Shown: positions 1-12,419, counted from the first letter of the stretch. The stretch: 64,000 nt of DNA from Siphonodentalium dalli (GCA_032622095.1 CP136061.1:125376754-125440753); one strand, 5' to 3'. The notes: a model not told the origin generated them from the letters alone. A program made the numbers and translations.

Positions 1-646
1 CAGGGGAAACTCGGTATCCATGCCTTTTGGGCACTATGTATGTGGCTCAAACTTTTAAATAACTGTCTGAAATGGGGGTTTTAAACGAATATCAAATGAC
101 TGAGTTCATAAATGAAATATATGTTATTCTCATAGCCCTTAATGTAAAGGTTGGGAAGTTCTTGGCTCCAAAATTTATGAAAATTCACGTTTCAGCCCCT
201 GATAAGAATGTATCAGTCTACAAACCCATGTTTTATTCATTATATCTCATTATAAATAGGTTTAGCCACAATTGACCAAGGTAGGGACGATCCTCCGATA
301 TTAATTATCAGAAATGCATGTTTTGAGGTATAGGGAAGGTGTTGGGTAAGGCGGGGAAACTTGGTCGCTTGCCTTTTAGTCCCTATGTGTGCCTCAGAAG
401 TCAGAACTTCTAAAGAACTGTCTGAGATGTGGTTCTAAAGGAATATTTAAAGATTAACTACATAAATCTATTTTAAAAATCATGTTTTTGCCCCCCCCCC
501 CGATAAGAATTTCCATACCCCTGTTTTGATTTAATTCTGTGTATATCGTCATATTGAAAAATAAGTTTGTCCACAATAATTTATTGGCCAAGGGAAACTC
601 CATTCTCAGAAATGCATATGTTTAGGTAGGGCAGGTGTGGGTTAAT
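1..646. repeat. Diverged tandem repeat, units of about 350 and 296 bp
   Basis: Related stretches starting near 1, 352 and 648 share a 'ggaaactTGGTnnccntgcctttt' type opening, an 'aaataactgtctgaaatg' type segment and a cytosine-rich 'cccc...tgataagaat' segment in the same order. The third unit breaks off near 690. The window edge truncates the array, so its full length is unknown. Nothing coding is visible. Confidence 0.6.
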
Positions 647-682
647 GCAGAGGAAACTTGGTCTCCTTGCCTTTATTCACAC

Positions 683-838
683 TGTATGTTACCATCGGCA
701 TAGTTACGCCTATCATCGGCGTATATACTCCGACCATCGGCGTAGTTACGCCGATGATCGGCGCATGTATATACGCCGTATATACGCCGATCATCGATGG
801 TCGGCGTATATACGCCGATCTAGGCGTGGAATTTATTT
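683..838. repeat. Palindromic minisatellite (ATCGGCGTA / TACGCCGAT)
   Basis: A motif of about 18-20 bp, ATCGGCGTATATACGCCGAT and variants, recurs about seven times. The motif is its own reverse complement, so the block can fold on itself at several scales. It lies about 60 bp upstream of the first visible guanylate cyclase exon. Its symmetry produces the mirrored short open frames seen on both strands. Confidence 0.75.
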
Positions 839-901
839 TTGAATGTGGTGGCTCCATGCTTCGGTAGCATCATCATCCGACTGTAATTTTAATGTTTACA
901 G

Positions 902-1025
902 AATGGTAGCGACAGCGCTCATCCGTGGAGACTCCGTAAGTGCCGAAACATTTGAGAATGTGACCATATACTTCAGTGATATTTGTGGTTTTACTGCTCT
1001 GTCTGCAGCTAGCACACCAATGCAG
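902..1025 (+). CDS. Receptor guanylate cyclase, catalytic-domain exon A (partial gene)
   Basis: This exon opens the class III nucleotidyl cyclase domain. It codes for the segment containing [20 protein letters not shown] followed by [13 protein letters not shown], the usual start of membrane guanylate cyclase catalytic domains. The Asp of FSDI is expected to bind the metal ions for GTP-to-cGMP conversion. The usual FSDIVGF reads FSDICGF here. An acceptor (tttacag) precedes base 902, which is the third base of a codon, and a good donor (gtgagt) follows 1025, leaving phase 0. Earlier exons (receptor, transmembrane and kinase-like domains) must lie left of the window. Family assignment is firm; the receptor subtype is not visible. 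Confidence 0.93.
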
Positions 1026-1617
1026 GTGAGTTTAATATTAACGTGATTAACACTCACATTCCCCAGGTCTGAACCCGCTCATGACGGGAGATGCGCGAGT
1101 GTTAAAAAGTATGTGTCAGTGCAATGGGAGCCTCGCATATATAAGAGAATGCACTGGCATACAAGTTCGTGGTAAATATTGTTGGGCCAATGCATTGTCT
1201 TATATATGTAAAGCTAATACATTGGCACATGGTTTTCGCAAAAATTCAGAAAGCTCCAGTCATGGAAGGATTATAGATCGATATAGCACATTTGTCACAA
1301 AGTAGATTTATGAGTGGGTCGATGCGTGCCAACTTTATTGATGTTATCAATTATGTGATGTTTGTTCCCCGACGAACGGATGACATGTTATCTATATTAT
1401 GTTTACGTTTTAATATTCTTAATTGCGTTGTTCTTAACTTCTTAGTGGCTAAAATTTTGGATATATAGTATTTATTTTATCTGTTATATGCCCTGTTAAT
1501 AGCGCGTGTTTCGTATTATGAAGGCCAGTAAGTACATAATATCACTTTAATAATAGTTTTTCGCATTTCGTACTAAAAGGGAAAAACATTTGTCTTGCCG
1601 GACCATGCGGACATGTG

Positions 1618-1995
1618 ATAATTTTTCAACATATCCTCGCGCAAATACGCACATATAATCGACCTAAAATGTGAAATAGGTACATAATGTGATTATTTGA
1701 TTCTGAAATAAGCAGGTAATGGAGTATTGTCCGTTATTTCGTTTTATGGCGCGGACCGTTAGTGAAAACACATGTTAAAGGGCGTACACCTCAAAAGTTA
1801 TGGGTTGGCTTATTTGTGTCATTCTCCACACATAATCCACTTAGAATCGTCATTATGAGTCGATAATGTGACTAAATGGTCTTATTTTCAGCACAGTATA
1901 GACTCAAATTAAGGCGATTCTAAGCAGATTATCTACCTAAATCAAGTTTTTATATAAGCAGATAATATGCGGTTTTCGGGAGAACATGCTGAATT
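1618..1995 (+). repeat. Dispersed repeat family R1, copy 1
   Basis: It opens near 'ttcaacatatcctcgcgc' and closes near 'gggagaacatgctga'. Similar sequence with the same internal order (AATCGACC, then TCCGTTATTTCG, then GCTTATTTGTGTCATT, then CAGATTATCTAC) recurs near 10745, 31020, 31385 and 42235. There is weak inverted similarity between the two ends and internal mirrored stretches around GAGTCGATAATGTG. No coding capacity is seen, so a non-autonomous mobile element is likely; class unknown. Confidence 0.6.
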
Positions 1996-2784
1996 TTTTA
2001 GTGTTGTGGCGACAGCGGCATTCTGAAGCTTGACAATTGATCAAGATACATTTATAAAGTTGTTCTTTTTCATACAAAGGTAATTTGATCTTATCCGGCG
2101 AAATAGATTCGTTAGTTATCGACCATATTTAATTATGAAAATCATTTCTAATGTGAGCAGCAACTCCTTTCGTTCAGAATAATGGGATCAAGTCAATCAG
2201 CTGGCCAGTGTTCCAAACTTACATGTAGTTTGGACTTTGATTATTTATGCTAAGTGAAGGGAAGAGAGTGCAATTATATTTCCTCACGTGCACATGTGGT
2301 TTTAATTGAATAACCTTAAACGGTATAATTACCCGATGAGTGGTCTTTCCTTTGGCACTGCCCCACCACTGGTTATGTCGTCCTCCTACTTTGTCATGAT
2401 GGTGGTTGAGAAAAAGTACCGTTATTTTTCATAGATTGTCATTGTAGAGGTCTTAGACTATTTTTTTTTAATCCAAACAATGCAAAGAAACCAACCCCAA
2501 CATCACAGTTGAACTAGCAGGAACCACCACCATCAATGAATATTGGCAGGACCACTTAAACAGGGGGGTGGTCGTCCATCAGATAAATGTGAAAACTTGC
2601 GTCGGATTCAAGGGTTTATAGCTGGAGTCAGAATGAAGCAAACTCTTTAACCAATCATTGAGAGATAACTCTAAATCATTCCGACAAAGTTACTTACAAT
2701 CGTACTCTCTCGCATTTCAGCCTCGTCTGAATAGGTGATGGTTCTTATAGTTATACTCCAGCTAAATGTCGGTCTATCTGTCTT

Positions 2785-3250
2785 AGTCTGTCTGTTCGTT
2801 CTCATCCATGGTTTATCGCATCTGGATATTTTCTTTTGTATGGAGATTCACCATAATGACTGCTTTGGAATAAGGGACAATTGAAGCATAGCAAATGACG
2901 GTGTTCCTGTTTTCCTTTCTGGAGTTAGCCTTCTTTGTTTAAACGAAAATAGTGTTTGTGTCCGTCCGGTCATAACTCATCCGATTAATTAGAGCATTAC
3001 TGTAGGTGTGCCAGCATGACTGTCTTCAAAATAAGGGTAAATGAAGTTGTTCGCATTTTCCATTATTTATAGTTATCCTTCTTTGTTGATCTGGAAATAG
3101 TATTTTCCCCATCCCAGCAGATATCTCATCCACGGGTTATCGGATCTGAATGGTATATGGTATTGAGGGTTCGCCATCGCGACTGCTTTGAAAAGAATGC
3201 ACAATGACGCTGTTTGCATTTTCCATACTCCATACCTTTGTTTATTTTAA
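2785..3250. repeat. Tandem repeat, three units of about 185 bp
   Basis: Three diverged units share the order 'ctcatcc...ttatcg', 'gactgctttg/gactgtcttc', 'aaataagggnaaatgaag', 'gcattttccat' and 'ccttctttgtt'. It lies wholly inside the first visible cyclase intron. Confidence 0.6.
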
Positions 3251-3653
3251 ATTTGATTTCCGCCTTGCCCATATTTCAATTTGGCACATTAGGGTATGCT
3301 AGCGTCCAAGGTGAAACTTCTTGTTTCACCATGTGTTAATTTTCATGTAGCATCATCACCACCACCATTAAACGATAAAATAGTGCACAGTCAGCCATGA
3401 ATAGGGTACATCACATCACATCGAATGTACCAGAAAGCGACTTTGACTATTATAACACTATTGGTTCTGAATCGATAGTAAGATGTGGAAAGTCCTTCAA
3501 ACGGGAAATAGCCATATTCATGGAGAAATGTTGAAACACCATACCAGACATGGTCAACAACTTTTATCTTTATCGTGTCCATGCAGTGACATGTATACAG
3601 TATTTGTTTTAAAGTGAAACCAATACATATATGTTTCTCAATTTGCCTTGCAG

Positions 3654-3722
3654 GTTGTGAGTTTGTTGAACGCGTTGTATACAACATTCGACTCAATCAT
3701 AGAACACTTTGATGTATATAAG
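3654..3722 (+). CDS. Receptor guanylate cyclase, catalytic-domain exon B
   Basis: A 69-bp exon of 23 codons encodes VVSLLNALYTTFDSIIEHFD followed by VYK, the conserved helix after the first metal-binding segment of guanylate cyclases. The acceptor is TTGCCTTGCAG and the donor is AAG|GTGAGT. Both ends are phase 0, so it joins exon A and exon C without loss of frame. It is too short to be noticed as an isolated open frame. Confidence 0.93.
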
Positions 3723-4306
3723 GTGAGTTTGAAAACAAAATGTCAAATCAGCCGAATGTCCGTCTACCATACACATTCCCACTCACAGGAATTCTAATTC
3801 AAAATGTCTAACCACCCGTAACATATATATACTCTATCCTTCCCAGCCATTGACATTCGGACAACATTAAGCAAAGCCGCATGGGGATGCAATTTCAAGT
3901 CGGAATCATACTACTTGTTCCTGTACCAATCTGTGAAATTTGACCTGTGGATATATCCATACAATATATATGTGTGCTAGTTAATGTTTGCTGTATCATT
4001 CTATTGTCCCAGCGTAAGTTTATAGAATGTGAGACAGACACTATCTTGGTAACCATAATTAAATATCTACACAGATTACTATTTATTATATAACGGCAAT
4101 ATTTCGTTAAATAGGACAGTAAATATAATTAGTTTTACAATAAACACTTGCTGATATTATATTCTCTGTTGGACTATAGTTTTAGAGACCCATGATTCAC
4201 ACCACCCGTGTACCGGAACGTAGCCGTGGAGCGGTGCGCGCAATGGGCGGAGTAGACGGAGCAATCAATGATTGTGTCAAATCACTCATTCACTTACAAT
4301 TTCCAG

Positions 4307-4481
4307 GTTGAAACTATTGGCGACGCATACATGGTTGTCTCTGGTTTACCTGTCCGGAACGGGAGCATACATGCGCGGGAGATTTCCAGAATGTCCATCG
4401 CTCTTCTCAATGCCGTCCTCATATTCAAAATACCACACCGACCCACCGATGCACTCAAGCTTCGAATAGGGCTCCACTCAG
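4307..4481 (+). CDS. Receptor guanylate cyclase, catalytic-domain exon C
   Basis: This exon encodes [20 protein letters not shown], then [14 protein letters not shown], and ends in LRIGLHSG. In this family the Glu of VETIGDAYM is one of the two residues that select guanine over adenine, and it is present. The acceptor is TTTCCAG. The donor GTACGA follows base 4481, leaving phase 1 (first base of a Gly codon completed by exon D). The 584-bp intron before it shows no recognisable feature. Confidence 0.94.
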
Positions 4482-5311
<830 letters not shown>

Positions 5312-6124
5312 TAACGACGACGATTAAGTTTACTGAATACACAAGGAATGCATCGACAATCATGCTTGTTGAGATATTTTCGATTTGCACGATCTAGCAC
5401 AATGCGTAAATCAATCTTCTATTCAATTACCCAATTACTCGACATGCAGTGATACAGAAACCCTAATTAACTGAATATCTGTCTCTTTAAAACAAGTGTT
5501 TGATACAACCCAATAAAATTGATAACCTATCTGTTGTCGAATGTACGGTATGTATTTATATGCATATATGGCGAATAAATATGTTTAAACCATCTGTTGT
5601 AACTGTTAGGAATCACGGCTAGTTAGGATGTGCGTAAACTTTGATGACGTAGTACCCTAAACTTAGTCGTAACTCCATCCGTGAGTTTTACAAAAATCTC
5701 TTTATTATATGGTTGCCTATAAAAGAGCTGGAAATTACCTAAACGTAGATCGTTTCATTTATCTCTTAGAAGCCACAGTGAAATACGATGTCGTTGTTTC
5801 ACTGCATGGCTTGAAACTAGCACAAGCTACCAAGGTCGATCGAGTGATCATTGCATGCACACTGTCGACTAGCCAAATACAACCAAATACGACTTTTTGA
5901 CGGCGCCTGTTCAATCAACAATTATAATTTTGAGTCACAGCATGTCAAATTAAACTTAAGCCTAGGCCCTTTCCTAATTTGTAAACACTGACACGCGCGC
6001 TCTTTAATTCAGTGCAGTTAATTATTTAAATTAATTAAGACTTAACTTATCAACTTTGAGCCTAAATAAGCCGCATATAAAATACAAAGAATACCTCCAG
6101 TGTTTTTGTTTGAATACATGTAAC

Positions 6125-6222
6125 ATCTCATTCGTGTCTGGAAAGAATTATCTAATTTTCACTCGCGGCTTGCATGCAGCCGCTCGTGAAAATTCGATAT
6201 TTCTTTCCTGACACTCATCAGA
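6125..6222. repeat. Imperfect palindrome, arms of about 46 bp
   Basis: The left arm (CTCATTCGTGTCTGGAAAG ... TTTTCACTCGCGGCTTGCAT) is matched in reverse by CATGCAGCCGCTCGTGAAAA ... CTTTCCTGACACTCAT. There is almost no loop; the centre is TGCATGCA. Confidence 0.8.
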
Positions 6223-6403
6223 TATATCGGTATGCAATACAAAACATGTAGGTATTCTCTATATATTGCCTCCAAAAGAGCATATGATAATAGATAATCT
6301 TTGATATTCAATTTGGGACTTTCGCTTCTGTTTTCATTACAGGCTGATATATTTCGCTTGTTCCTAGAACTACAGTGTTATTGCTGTTCCATATTTACAA
6401 ATC

Positions 6404-6427
6404 CGTATGGAACGTACGTTCCATACG
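6404..6427. repeat. Perfect 24-bp palindrome
   Basis: The twelve bases CGTATGGAACGT are followed at once by their exact reverse complement ACGTTCCATACG, with no spacer. Confidence 0.9.
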
Positions 6428-6597
6428 CATCTCGTTGACGTAAAATGACGTACATGACGTTCGCCTCAACCATGAAACTGGAACTATTTAAATAAAAGAA
6501 TCATCACACATGACAAACACGCCCTGTATGAGCCTAAATAAACCTTCTAATCCTGTATTTTTAATGCACGGATTCTAGGACGCGAAGCTTGTAATAA

Positions 6598-6759
6598 ACA
6601 CAGAACGACACGATGTGCATGTAAATGGGTTTGTCAATACGGTACTCGTGCTGTCGCTGAAGGATAGAACTCGAGGCGCAAGCGCCTCTCGCTCTATCCT
6701 TCCGCGACAGCACTCGTGCCGTATCGACAAACCCATTTACACATCGTGTCGTTCTGTGT
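6598..6759. repeat. Long palindrome, arms of about 75 bp
   Basis: The left arm from ACACAGAACGACACGATGTG to GCTGAAGGATAG is mirrored by CTATCCTTCCGCGACAGC to CATCGTGTCGTTCTGTGT, with a few mismatches and a small insertion (GCAT) on the left. The centre is GAGGCGCAAGCGCCTC, itself a small hairpin. Outer arms, inner arms and central hairpin are all self-complementary. Confidence 0.88.
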
Positions 6760-6833
6760 ATATATGTGCGCAGAGTCATTTTGTATACTACGTGCATAAA
6801 ACATTTCAATGTCAACCAGACGTTTTTCAAACG

Positions 6834-7137
6834 ATAAAATCATGCAGTTTATTGAGGTTTCATTAGTTGCAGTCATAATTGCGTTCCCACTGAATCCGCC
6901 TCAAATGATAGATATTATATATAGGACTGTAGAATGTTATAGAGGTATGCACTTCCAAAAATATAGGATTCAAAATCAGTTTTATCATGCATTTTATTGA
7001 GGTTTCATTAGTTGCAGTCACAATTGCGTTTCCACTGAATCCGCATCTTTTCAAATGATGGATATTATGACTGCTGGACGTTATAGAGGTTTGCACTTCC
7101 AAAACTATAGGATGCAAAATCAGTTTTTATTTCATTT
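6834..7137. repeat. Two-copy tandem repeat of about 150 bp ending at a splice acceptor
   Basis: Both copies carry 'attgaggtttcattagttgc', 'ccactgaatccgc', 'caaatgatnganattat', 'gttatagaggt' and 'tgcacttccaaaa'. The second copy stops within a few bases of the acceptor for exon E. Confidence 0.8.
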
Positions 7138-7141
7138 GTAG

Positions 7142-7233
7142 CACAGAAGATTCATGTTAGTCCCGACACAAAATCAGTATTAGATAAAGTTGGTAACTTC
7201 GATCTGGAGCTTCGCGGTGAAGTGGAGATGAAG
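7142..7233 (+). CDS. Receptor guanylate cyclase, catalytic-domain exon E
   Basis: After completing a Pro codon shared with exon D, the exon encodes [20 protein letters not shown] and [10 protein letters not shown], the standard C-terminal part of the cyclase catalytic domain. The acceptor is TTCATTTGTAG and the donor is AAG|GTATGT, phase 0. Intron and phase structure agree with all its neighbours. Confidence 0.94.
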
Positions 7234-7927
7234 GTATGTTAACAATTTCTTTAATAAATTGACTATCCCATTAGTTATAAAATTATATATTGGAAATGTC
7301 TATTATTCATTTGGAAATAAGCACAGACACAAAATCTTCGCCAAAATTTGAAACAGACACAGAACATTTCTTTTCAGTTTGAAAGTTAATAAACTTAAAC
7401 CCTGTTTTAAAAAAAAGCTGTTTTATGAGCATAACAAAAAATGACGATATTTACAAAATTTACATTTTATGAAAAGTTGGTCACCCATGGCGATGTCACC
7501 GATATTGCATCTATTGTGTGGGTGAAAGCAACATATGGACAGGGATGCCTGGGGATGTGGCTATTTTATGGGTGGGGCTTGTTCATCTTGGAATTTCCAA
7601 CTTCATCCATGGGTTGTAATTTTCCAACTGGTACTCTTCAAGTTTCCAACTTTTGGAAATTTCCAGCCTGGCACCCCTATGTTTGGGAATGTTCAAACTG
7701 ATGGCCATTTCAGTCCAAATGTTGACCGAATGTATGAAAAAACTAGCTTTTTGTCTTAAAATCAACACATTTCCCACAATATTGGTTCAAAACCATCATA
7801 TGTTGGTCTGTCATTTCGAACTAATTTGGTGTCAGATATGAAGTGGTGTGACATCCTCAATTGGATATGGATGTGTGTCAGGTTAGTCGGCACAATTTAC
7901 ATCAATATGTAATCCCTTTTATTTCAG

Positions 7928-8122
7928 GGAAAAGGTTTGGTCACAACATATTGGCTGCTTGGTGAGAAGGACGCTGATGGAGTTACGAAAAAAGAACCCC
8001 TGAGTTCAACGAACTCGTTCACAAAAACCCAAAAACATAATAGCAGTTTACGAAGCAACAAAACTGTTGGTTGTGCCATCCCAGCTCAAAATGGGCCTCT
8101 AATAGGGGAGAGTATTCTCTGA
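7928..8122 (+). CDS. Receptor guanylate cyclase, terminal coding exon F
   Basis: The exon starts GKGLVTTYWLLGEKDADG, the conserved end of membrane guanylate cyclases. A variable tail rich in Ser, Thr, Asn and Lys follows, and the frame ends at TGA (8120-8122). It is 65 codons including the stop. The acceptor TTTATTTCAG precedes it. The last 17 or so residues (GCAIPAQNGPLIGESIL) are encoded by DNA that belongs to a tandem repeat continuing past the stop. The end of this protein therefore appears to have been taken from repeat sequence. No clear AATAAA is seen just downstream. Confidence 0.92.
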   Translation, partial: GKGLVTTYWLLGEKDADGVTKKEPLSSTNSFTKTQKHNSSLRSNKTVGCAIPAQNGPLIGESIL

Positions 8123-8345
8123 TAGTGTGCCGTTCCAGTTCAAACACACAATTAGCTGGATGAATAGTATCTCAAAGTTTCCATCCAGTCCAAAGTGTGT
8201 CCTAAAACAAGAGAGCGAGTTCTTTAACGGTGCATTGTTCCAGCCCATAATTAGCTGGATGAATATTATCTCAATATTTCCATTCCAGTACAATGTGTGT
8301 CTATAATAGGAGAGAGATTTCAGTAACAGGTGCCGTTCCAGCTAT
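8062..8345. repeat. Tandem repeat of about 118 bp overlapping the cyclase stop codon
   Basis: Units share 'gtgccgttccagyt', 'ttagctggatgaatantatctca', 'tttccatyccagt' and 'ctaataggngagag'. The first partial unit lies in the last exon, and two fuller units follow in the 3' flank. Confidence 0.7.
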
Positions 8346-9343
8346 TATTCGCTCACATTTACTATTCCATGCCGCATAATAACAAGTTCAAGAGAATTTC
8401 TCGTTTCCACGATGAAGAAATGTGCCCTCTCTGTTAATTATATTCACTTCACTGCAGTACAGACATGGATACGTGAAATATATCAGGTTGTCATGCTAAG
8501 ATAATATAAGATAATATCAATTTTATTTAAAGTGAAACGTGATCAACCCTCCAATATTTCCAGTCATTCGGTGTGCCAAGATTGTACCATGGAAAATGAT
8601 ATGGCAAAGAACAGAGTTATCACATATTATTTGTGATATCTATTAATATAGTGTGGGTAAAATGACGTGGGTAATATGACGTTAGACACTAAGAGGAGGA
8701 CCGCTCGGTCCTTCCGACAATACCGGGGATTGCCCTCCCCCCCACCCCCAGCAACAAATTCCGCTATACGGTATGGTGTGGGAGCACCGTAGTCGGTAAT
8801 AATTGTTTATACATTCCTAAAATATAACTGTAAAATCCCGTATATATACTGCTAAAGAACGTTTGTAACACCGTGGGGAATATCTAGTTTTTTCCTGTAT
8901 GGACGATCACATGAATAATAGTATGTGCCCTGCAATTAAGGTGAATGAAGGGTGATATATATATATATATATTAGTGTTTGGTATTCGGTCAATTTATGT
9001 ATTCGGCCAACTCATAATATGCGAATGTTTGGGACAATGTAAAAATGCGAAAACATGTCCCAATATTTCCGAACATGGTCGGGATTGGCATCGGATTTGA
9101 CTTTCTTGTTCTGTCTGTCGAGAGTAAAATAATCCCAAATGTCCGATTTCTTATGAACTGAAGCCATCTTTTAATATATGAACTTCTAAGAGACCGTATA
9201 TATGACCGTTTATCCCACCGACCGATATGCAACAGCAAGCCAATGTGAAACAACGTGTAATACCCGGATTTTGTTTCAGTTTCGATATTATTTACCCCCT
9301 TCACTACATGCAGCTCTATATATTTGACTACACGTTTATCGGC
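8346..9343. other. Non-coding flank, no gene recognised
   Basis: It contains a short (AT)n run near 8957-8973, a C-rich run near 8737-8750, and otherwise unremarkable AT-rich sequence. Confidence 0.5.
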
Positions 9344-9845
9344 TTAAAGGCACGTGAGGCCTTAGTTGTCGAAAATATTCATATTTGTTCTAATCACCGT
9401 AAACAGAAAAACATTAAAATGCATACAGTTTCGTTCATATATACCATGACTATCGCGTAAACAGCATGTTATCATAAAGACCTACTATATTTCACCTAAG
9501 CAAGAGCCTGATTGTGTTACAGAAGCCAGCACAATGCTACTGGCTAATCACACACAAATGGCATAAACGCTCTTTATTTGTTCCATATCAGGAATTCACA
9601 AACAAAGAACGCTCTTTATGTTTACCATCATAATATAAACAAACACCAGAAAAGTTACTTTTTATGCTTTTGTTTACATAACAATGGTCAAACAAATGAC
9701 AATAACATACTGTTTATGCGATATTTCTTATTTGTATACGGACAAAGTCTGTCTACATTTTGATGTTCTTTCTGTTTGTGGCGGTTTTTGACGGGTTGAA
9801 ATATTTTTACAGGATACCCATCGTCAAGGCCAACCGTACCTTTAA
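9344..9845 (+). mobile_element. TTAA-flanked non-autonomous element (family T1), copy 1
   Basis: TTAA at 9344-9347 and 9842-9845 brackets a 494-bp element. The left end is AGGCACGTGAGGCC and the inverted right end reads AGGTACGGTTGGCC. There is no transposase, so it is non-autonomous. TTAA target duplications are typical of the piggyBac and Kolobok superfamilies. Six other copies occur in this window, so the boundaries come from comparing copies. Confidence 0.85.
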
Positions 9846-10359
9846 GCCGAACATATACATTGATACGTTGTGCAACTCTTATGTTAGGGCGAAACGGCCA
9901 GAATACTCTAACCACAGACATGGCTCAAGCGACGAAAATAAATATGCGTGGTCGAATACATGTCAGAGTCGTGTATTATCAGGCCGAACCCGATGTACAA
10001 TTACGACCAAAATCCAAAGCAATAGTTCTTTGCCGCATATTCGAATGTTACGCGGAATATTCGAATATTCGGAAGAAAACATTCCAGCGAATATTCGGAT
10101 CGAAAACTATATTATATGAAGTATTATTTAAACTCATGTATGAGACAATGTGGAAAAGGGTTAGACAGATCGAGTAATTGCATTAATGGAAAAAAAGTAT
10201 GATACCCATAATTACGCGAGAGTTGAAATCAAGGTCCGTGCGTCTACTTGCTAATATACAGTATTCGCCAACCTGACAATCTGCAAAAGAGTGTGCAGAC
10301 CCCGCGGTCATCAACGTGAGCTTTGCTATGCACGATTTACTTCGCGATTCTTCTATTGT
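9846..10359. other. Non-coding, no feature recognised
   Basis: Several overlapping short open frames are present, but none has a recognisable motif or splice context. Confidence 0.45.
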
Positions 10360-10718
10360 GTGTCACCCTACACCCTTGAATCCTGAATACCAGTAAACAG
10401 AGAGGGGTGAATCTTTCGAACCAGTTAATAAAATATATAAAGTCATGGTTATTTCACACTAATATGATAATTTTCACATATTTTCTGAGGTAATGCCCAT
10501 AACTTCAACACATATATATTACATATATATGCGGGTTTGGCTTAGAAATAATTGAACAATTTGATGCTATACAAGCTGAGTACCAGCCTTATTTTTTAAT
10601 CCTGAATACCGGTTAAAATAGGCATAAGAATCCCGAATACCAGTTAACAGGGGGGGTGTGGATCCTGGGTACCACTTCCATATCACCAGAATCCCGCGTA
10701 CCATAAGGTGGGTGACAC
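10360..10718. mobile_element. Possible TIR element with internal GAATCCTGAATACC repeats
   Basis: The ends are GTGTCACCCTACACCCTT and, inverted, GTGTCACCCACCTT. Inside, a GAATCCYGNRTACCAG-like motif recurs about five times, at both ends and in the middle (near 10377, 10600, 10630, 10662 and 10690). No coding sequence is seen. Terminal and subterminal repeats fit a foldback or hAT-like MITE, but no target duplication was confirmed. Confidence 0.5.
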
Positions 10719-10744
10719 CCTCCTATAACGCTGTCGCCTGATGT

Positions 10745-10990
10745 TGATCTTCAACATATCCTCGTGAAAATATGTTCCTATTGGACCTAAATATTCACAT
10801 ATATTCATATTGGACTCATTTGATTCTAACATAAATCGATAGTGGACTTATACCCGTTATTCCGTGTTATGGAATATACATCTGGGAAGTCGAATTATTC
10901 ACCTATAGAGCGTAATTCGGATTAAACTAATGCCAATATGGGCTTATTTGTGTTTTTGAAATAAAAGTTCAATGTTAGCTTAATTTCAGA
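10745..10990 (+). repeat. Dispersed repeat family R1, copy 2 (partial)
   Basis: It opens 'ttcaacatatcctcg', then shows 'cccgttattccgt' and 'ggcttatttgtgt' in the order of the 1618 copy. It is strongly diverged. Confidence 0.5.
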
Positions 10991-12419
10991 ACAGTCTGTG
11001 ATCTTGTCCAATGTTGGGACATCTTCACACTAACCACTGTGAATACACTAATTTAAGGTTACGTTCACACGCTGGTACATGTAGCTGGTCATTTTTCAGA
11101 CATCTCCGCGCAGAGGGTTACAGTGAGTTAGGATATGAACGATAAACTACCAACAATGTGCATAATAACCACCATTTATCACATGAACAGTGAGATATAT
11201 GTGAAATTCCACTAATGATCGTCTATCTCTTCCCATAACAAGTGTTATATACTATATAGATTCCTGGGTATAACATAACAAATATGAACTGAAGGCCCCT
11301 GTTCGGAAACGCTTCTATCAACTAATATTAATTTTATTTTGAATCTTCTGGCATAATACGTACAATCAATTTGGGGCATGTCAAGGCTCTTTGAAACGCT
11401 CGGAGCATAGCAAGCGGGAGGAATCTACGTGTATATCTCTATCTGATATTTCCTGATAATTTCCTGACGGTATGTTCTAAAATAGCAACACAAAAATATC
11501 CTAATTTATTATCGCTTTATATAACAAAATATCGATATAAAATCAATAGTAATTGATATAATCGTTTCCGCACAGGGGTCTTTGACTCATATTGATTATT
11601 TTACAACCCGGAAACTATATTAAACGTATTTAGACAGAGATAAACCATCTTTTTAACAATTGACATCTGCCCGAAATTGACATTCAGCTATCGGCCATGA
11701 ATCAATCACGCAATACGCCGATGACATGAATTACTCAAATGTGTGTGACATATATATGACCATGATGCTTCTGTGAAGAAATTGTCACGCACATTGCCAT
11801 CTCTGTGGACCAGTACCATAACTCCGCTAAGCAAAATAGCAGGCGAACAGAGCGCCGATATTACATAATAGTGTTATAACACAGGACTCTGGAAACAAAC
11901 TGTTTCCCCCAGTCGTTGACGGCAGAGCTTGTCAGATTTGCATACATTCCTATTTTCTATCTGGATTTTAATTTTAGATGATTGTTCAATCTTCGTATGT
12001 CAATCCTTCATATTCATTTGAATGTTTTCCTTGATATGTTTGAAGAATATTCGTGCCATTCTATAATGAGTACGGACATGTTTCAATATATAGCTTTTCT
12101 ATTTTGATAACAGAGTATTGTATTTGCAATGTTGACCTCTTGTAGCTAATTTTAGACTACTTAGTGGATAATTCCCAATATACTAATTGAATTCCACCGA
12201 TTATTTCTAATTAATTTTGGTCTGATGTGGACCGATGTTATGCTGTCTCTGTATATATAGATAATTGTTTTCGCTATAATTGTACAAACTTTTAATAAAT
12301 TATGCTTTTTAATCCGAGTTCTAACTATCTTCACATCCCTTGTGTGGGGGTCCGAATAACAAACATCTTGCTTTAACTAACAATCTGATTGGCTACAACA
12401 CCATATTCAAATCGCCATG
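10991..12419. other. Non-coding, no feature recognised
   Basis: AT-rich intergenic sequence, apart from scattered short frames without motifs. Confidence 0.45.

Larger units (their letters stand above)
1026..3653 (+). other. Intron of the guanylate cyclase gene (2628 bp)
   Basis: It begins GTGAGT and ends TTGCCTTGCAG. It holds a dispersed repeat (about 1618-1995) and a three-unit tandem repeat (about 2785-3250), listed separately. Nothing coding was recognised in the rest. Confidence 0.85.

Noticed and set aside
6561-6876. Overlapping frames on both strands with similar peptides
   Set aside because: The peptide similarity between strands is caused by the 6598-6759 palindrome.
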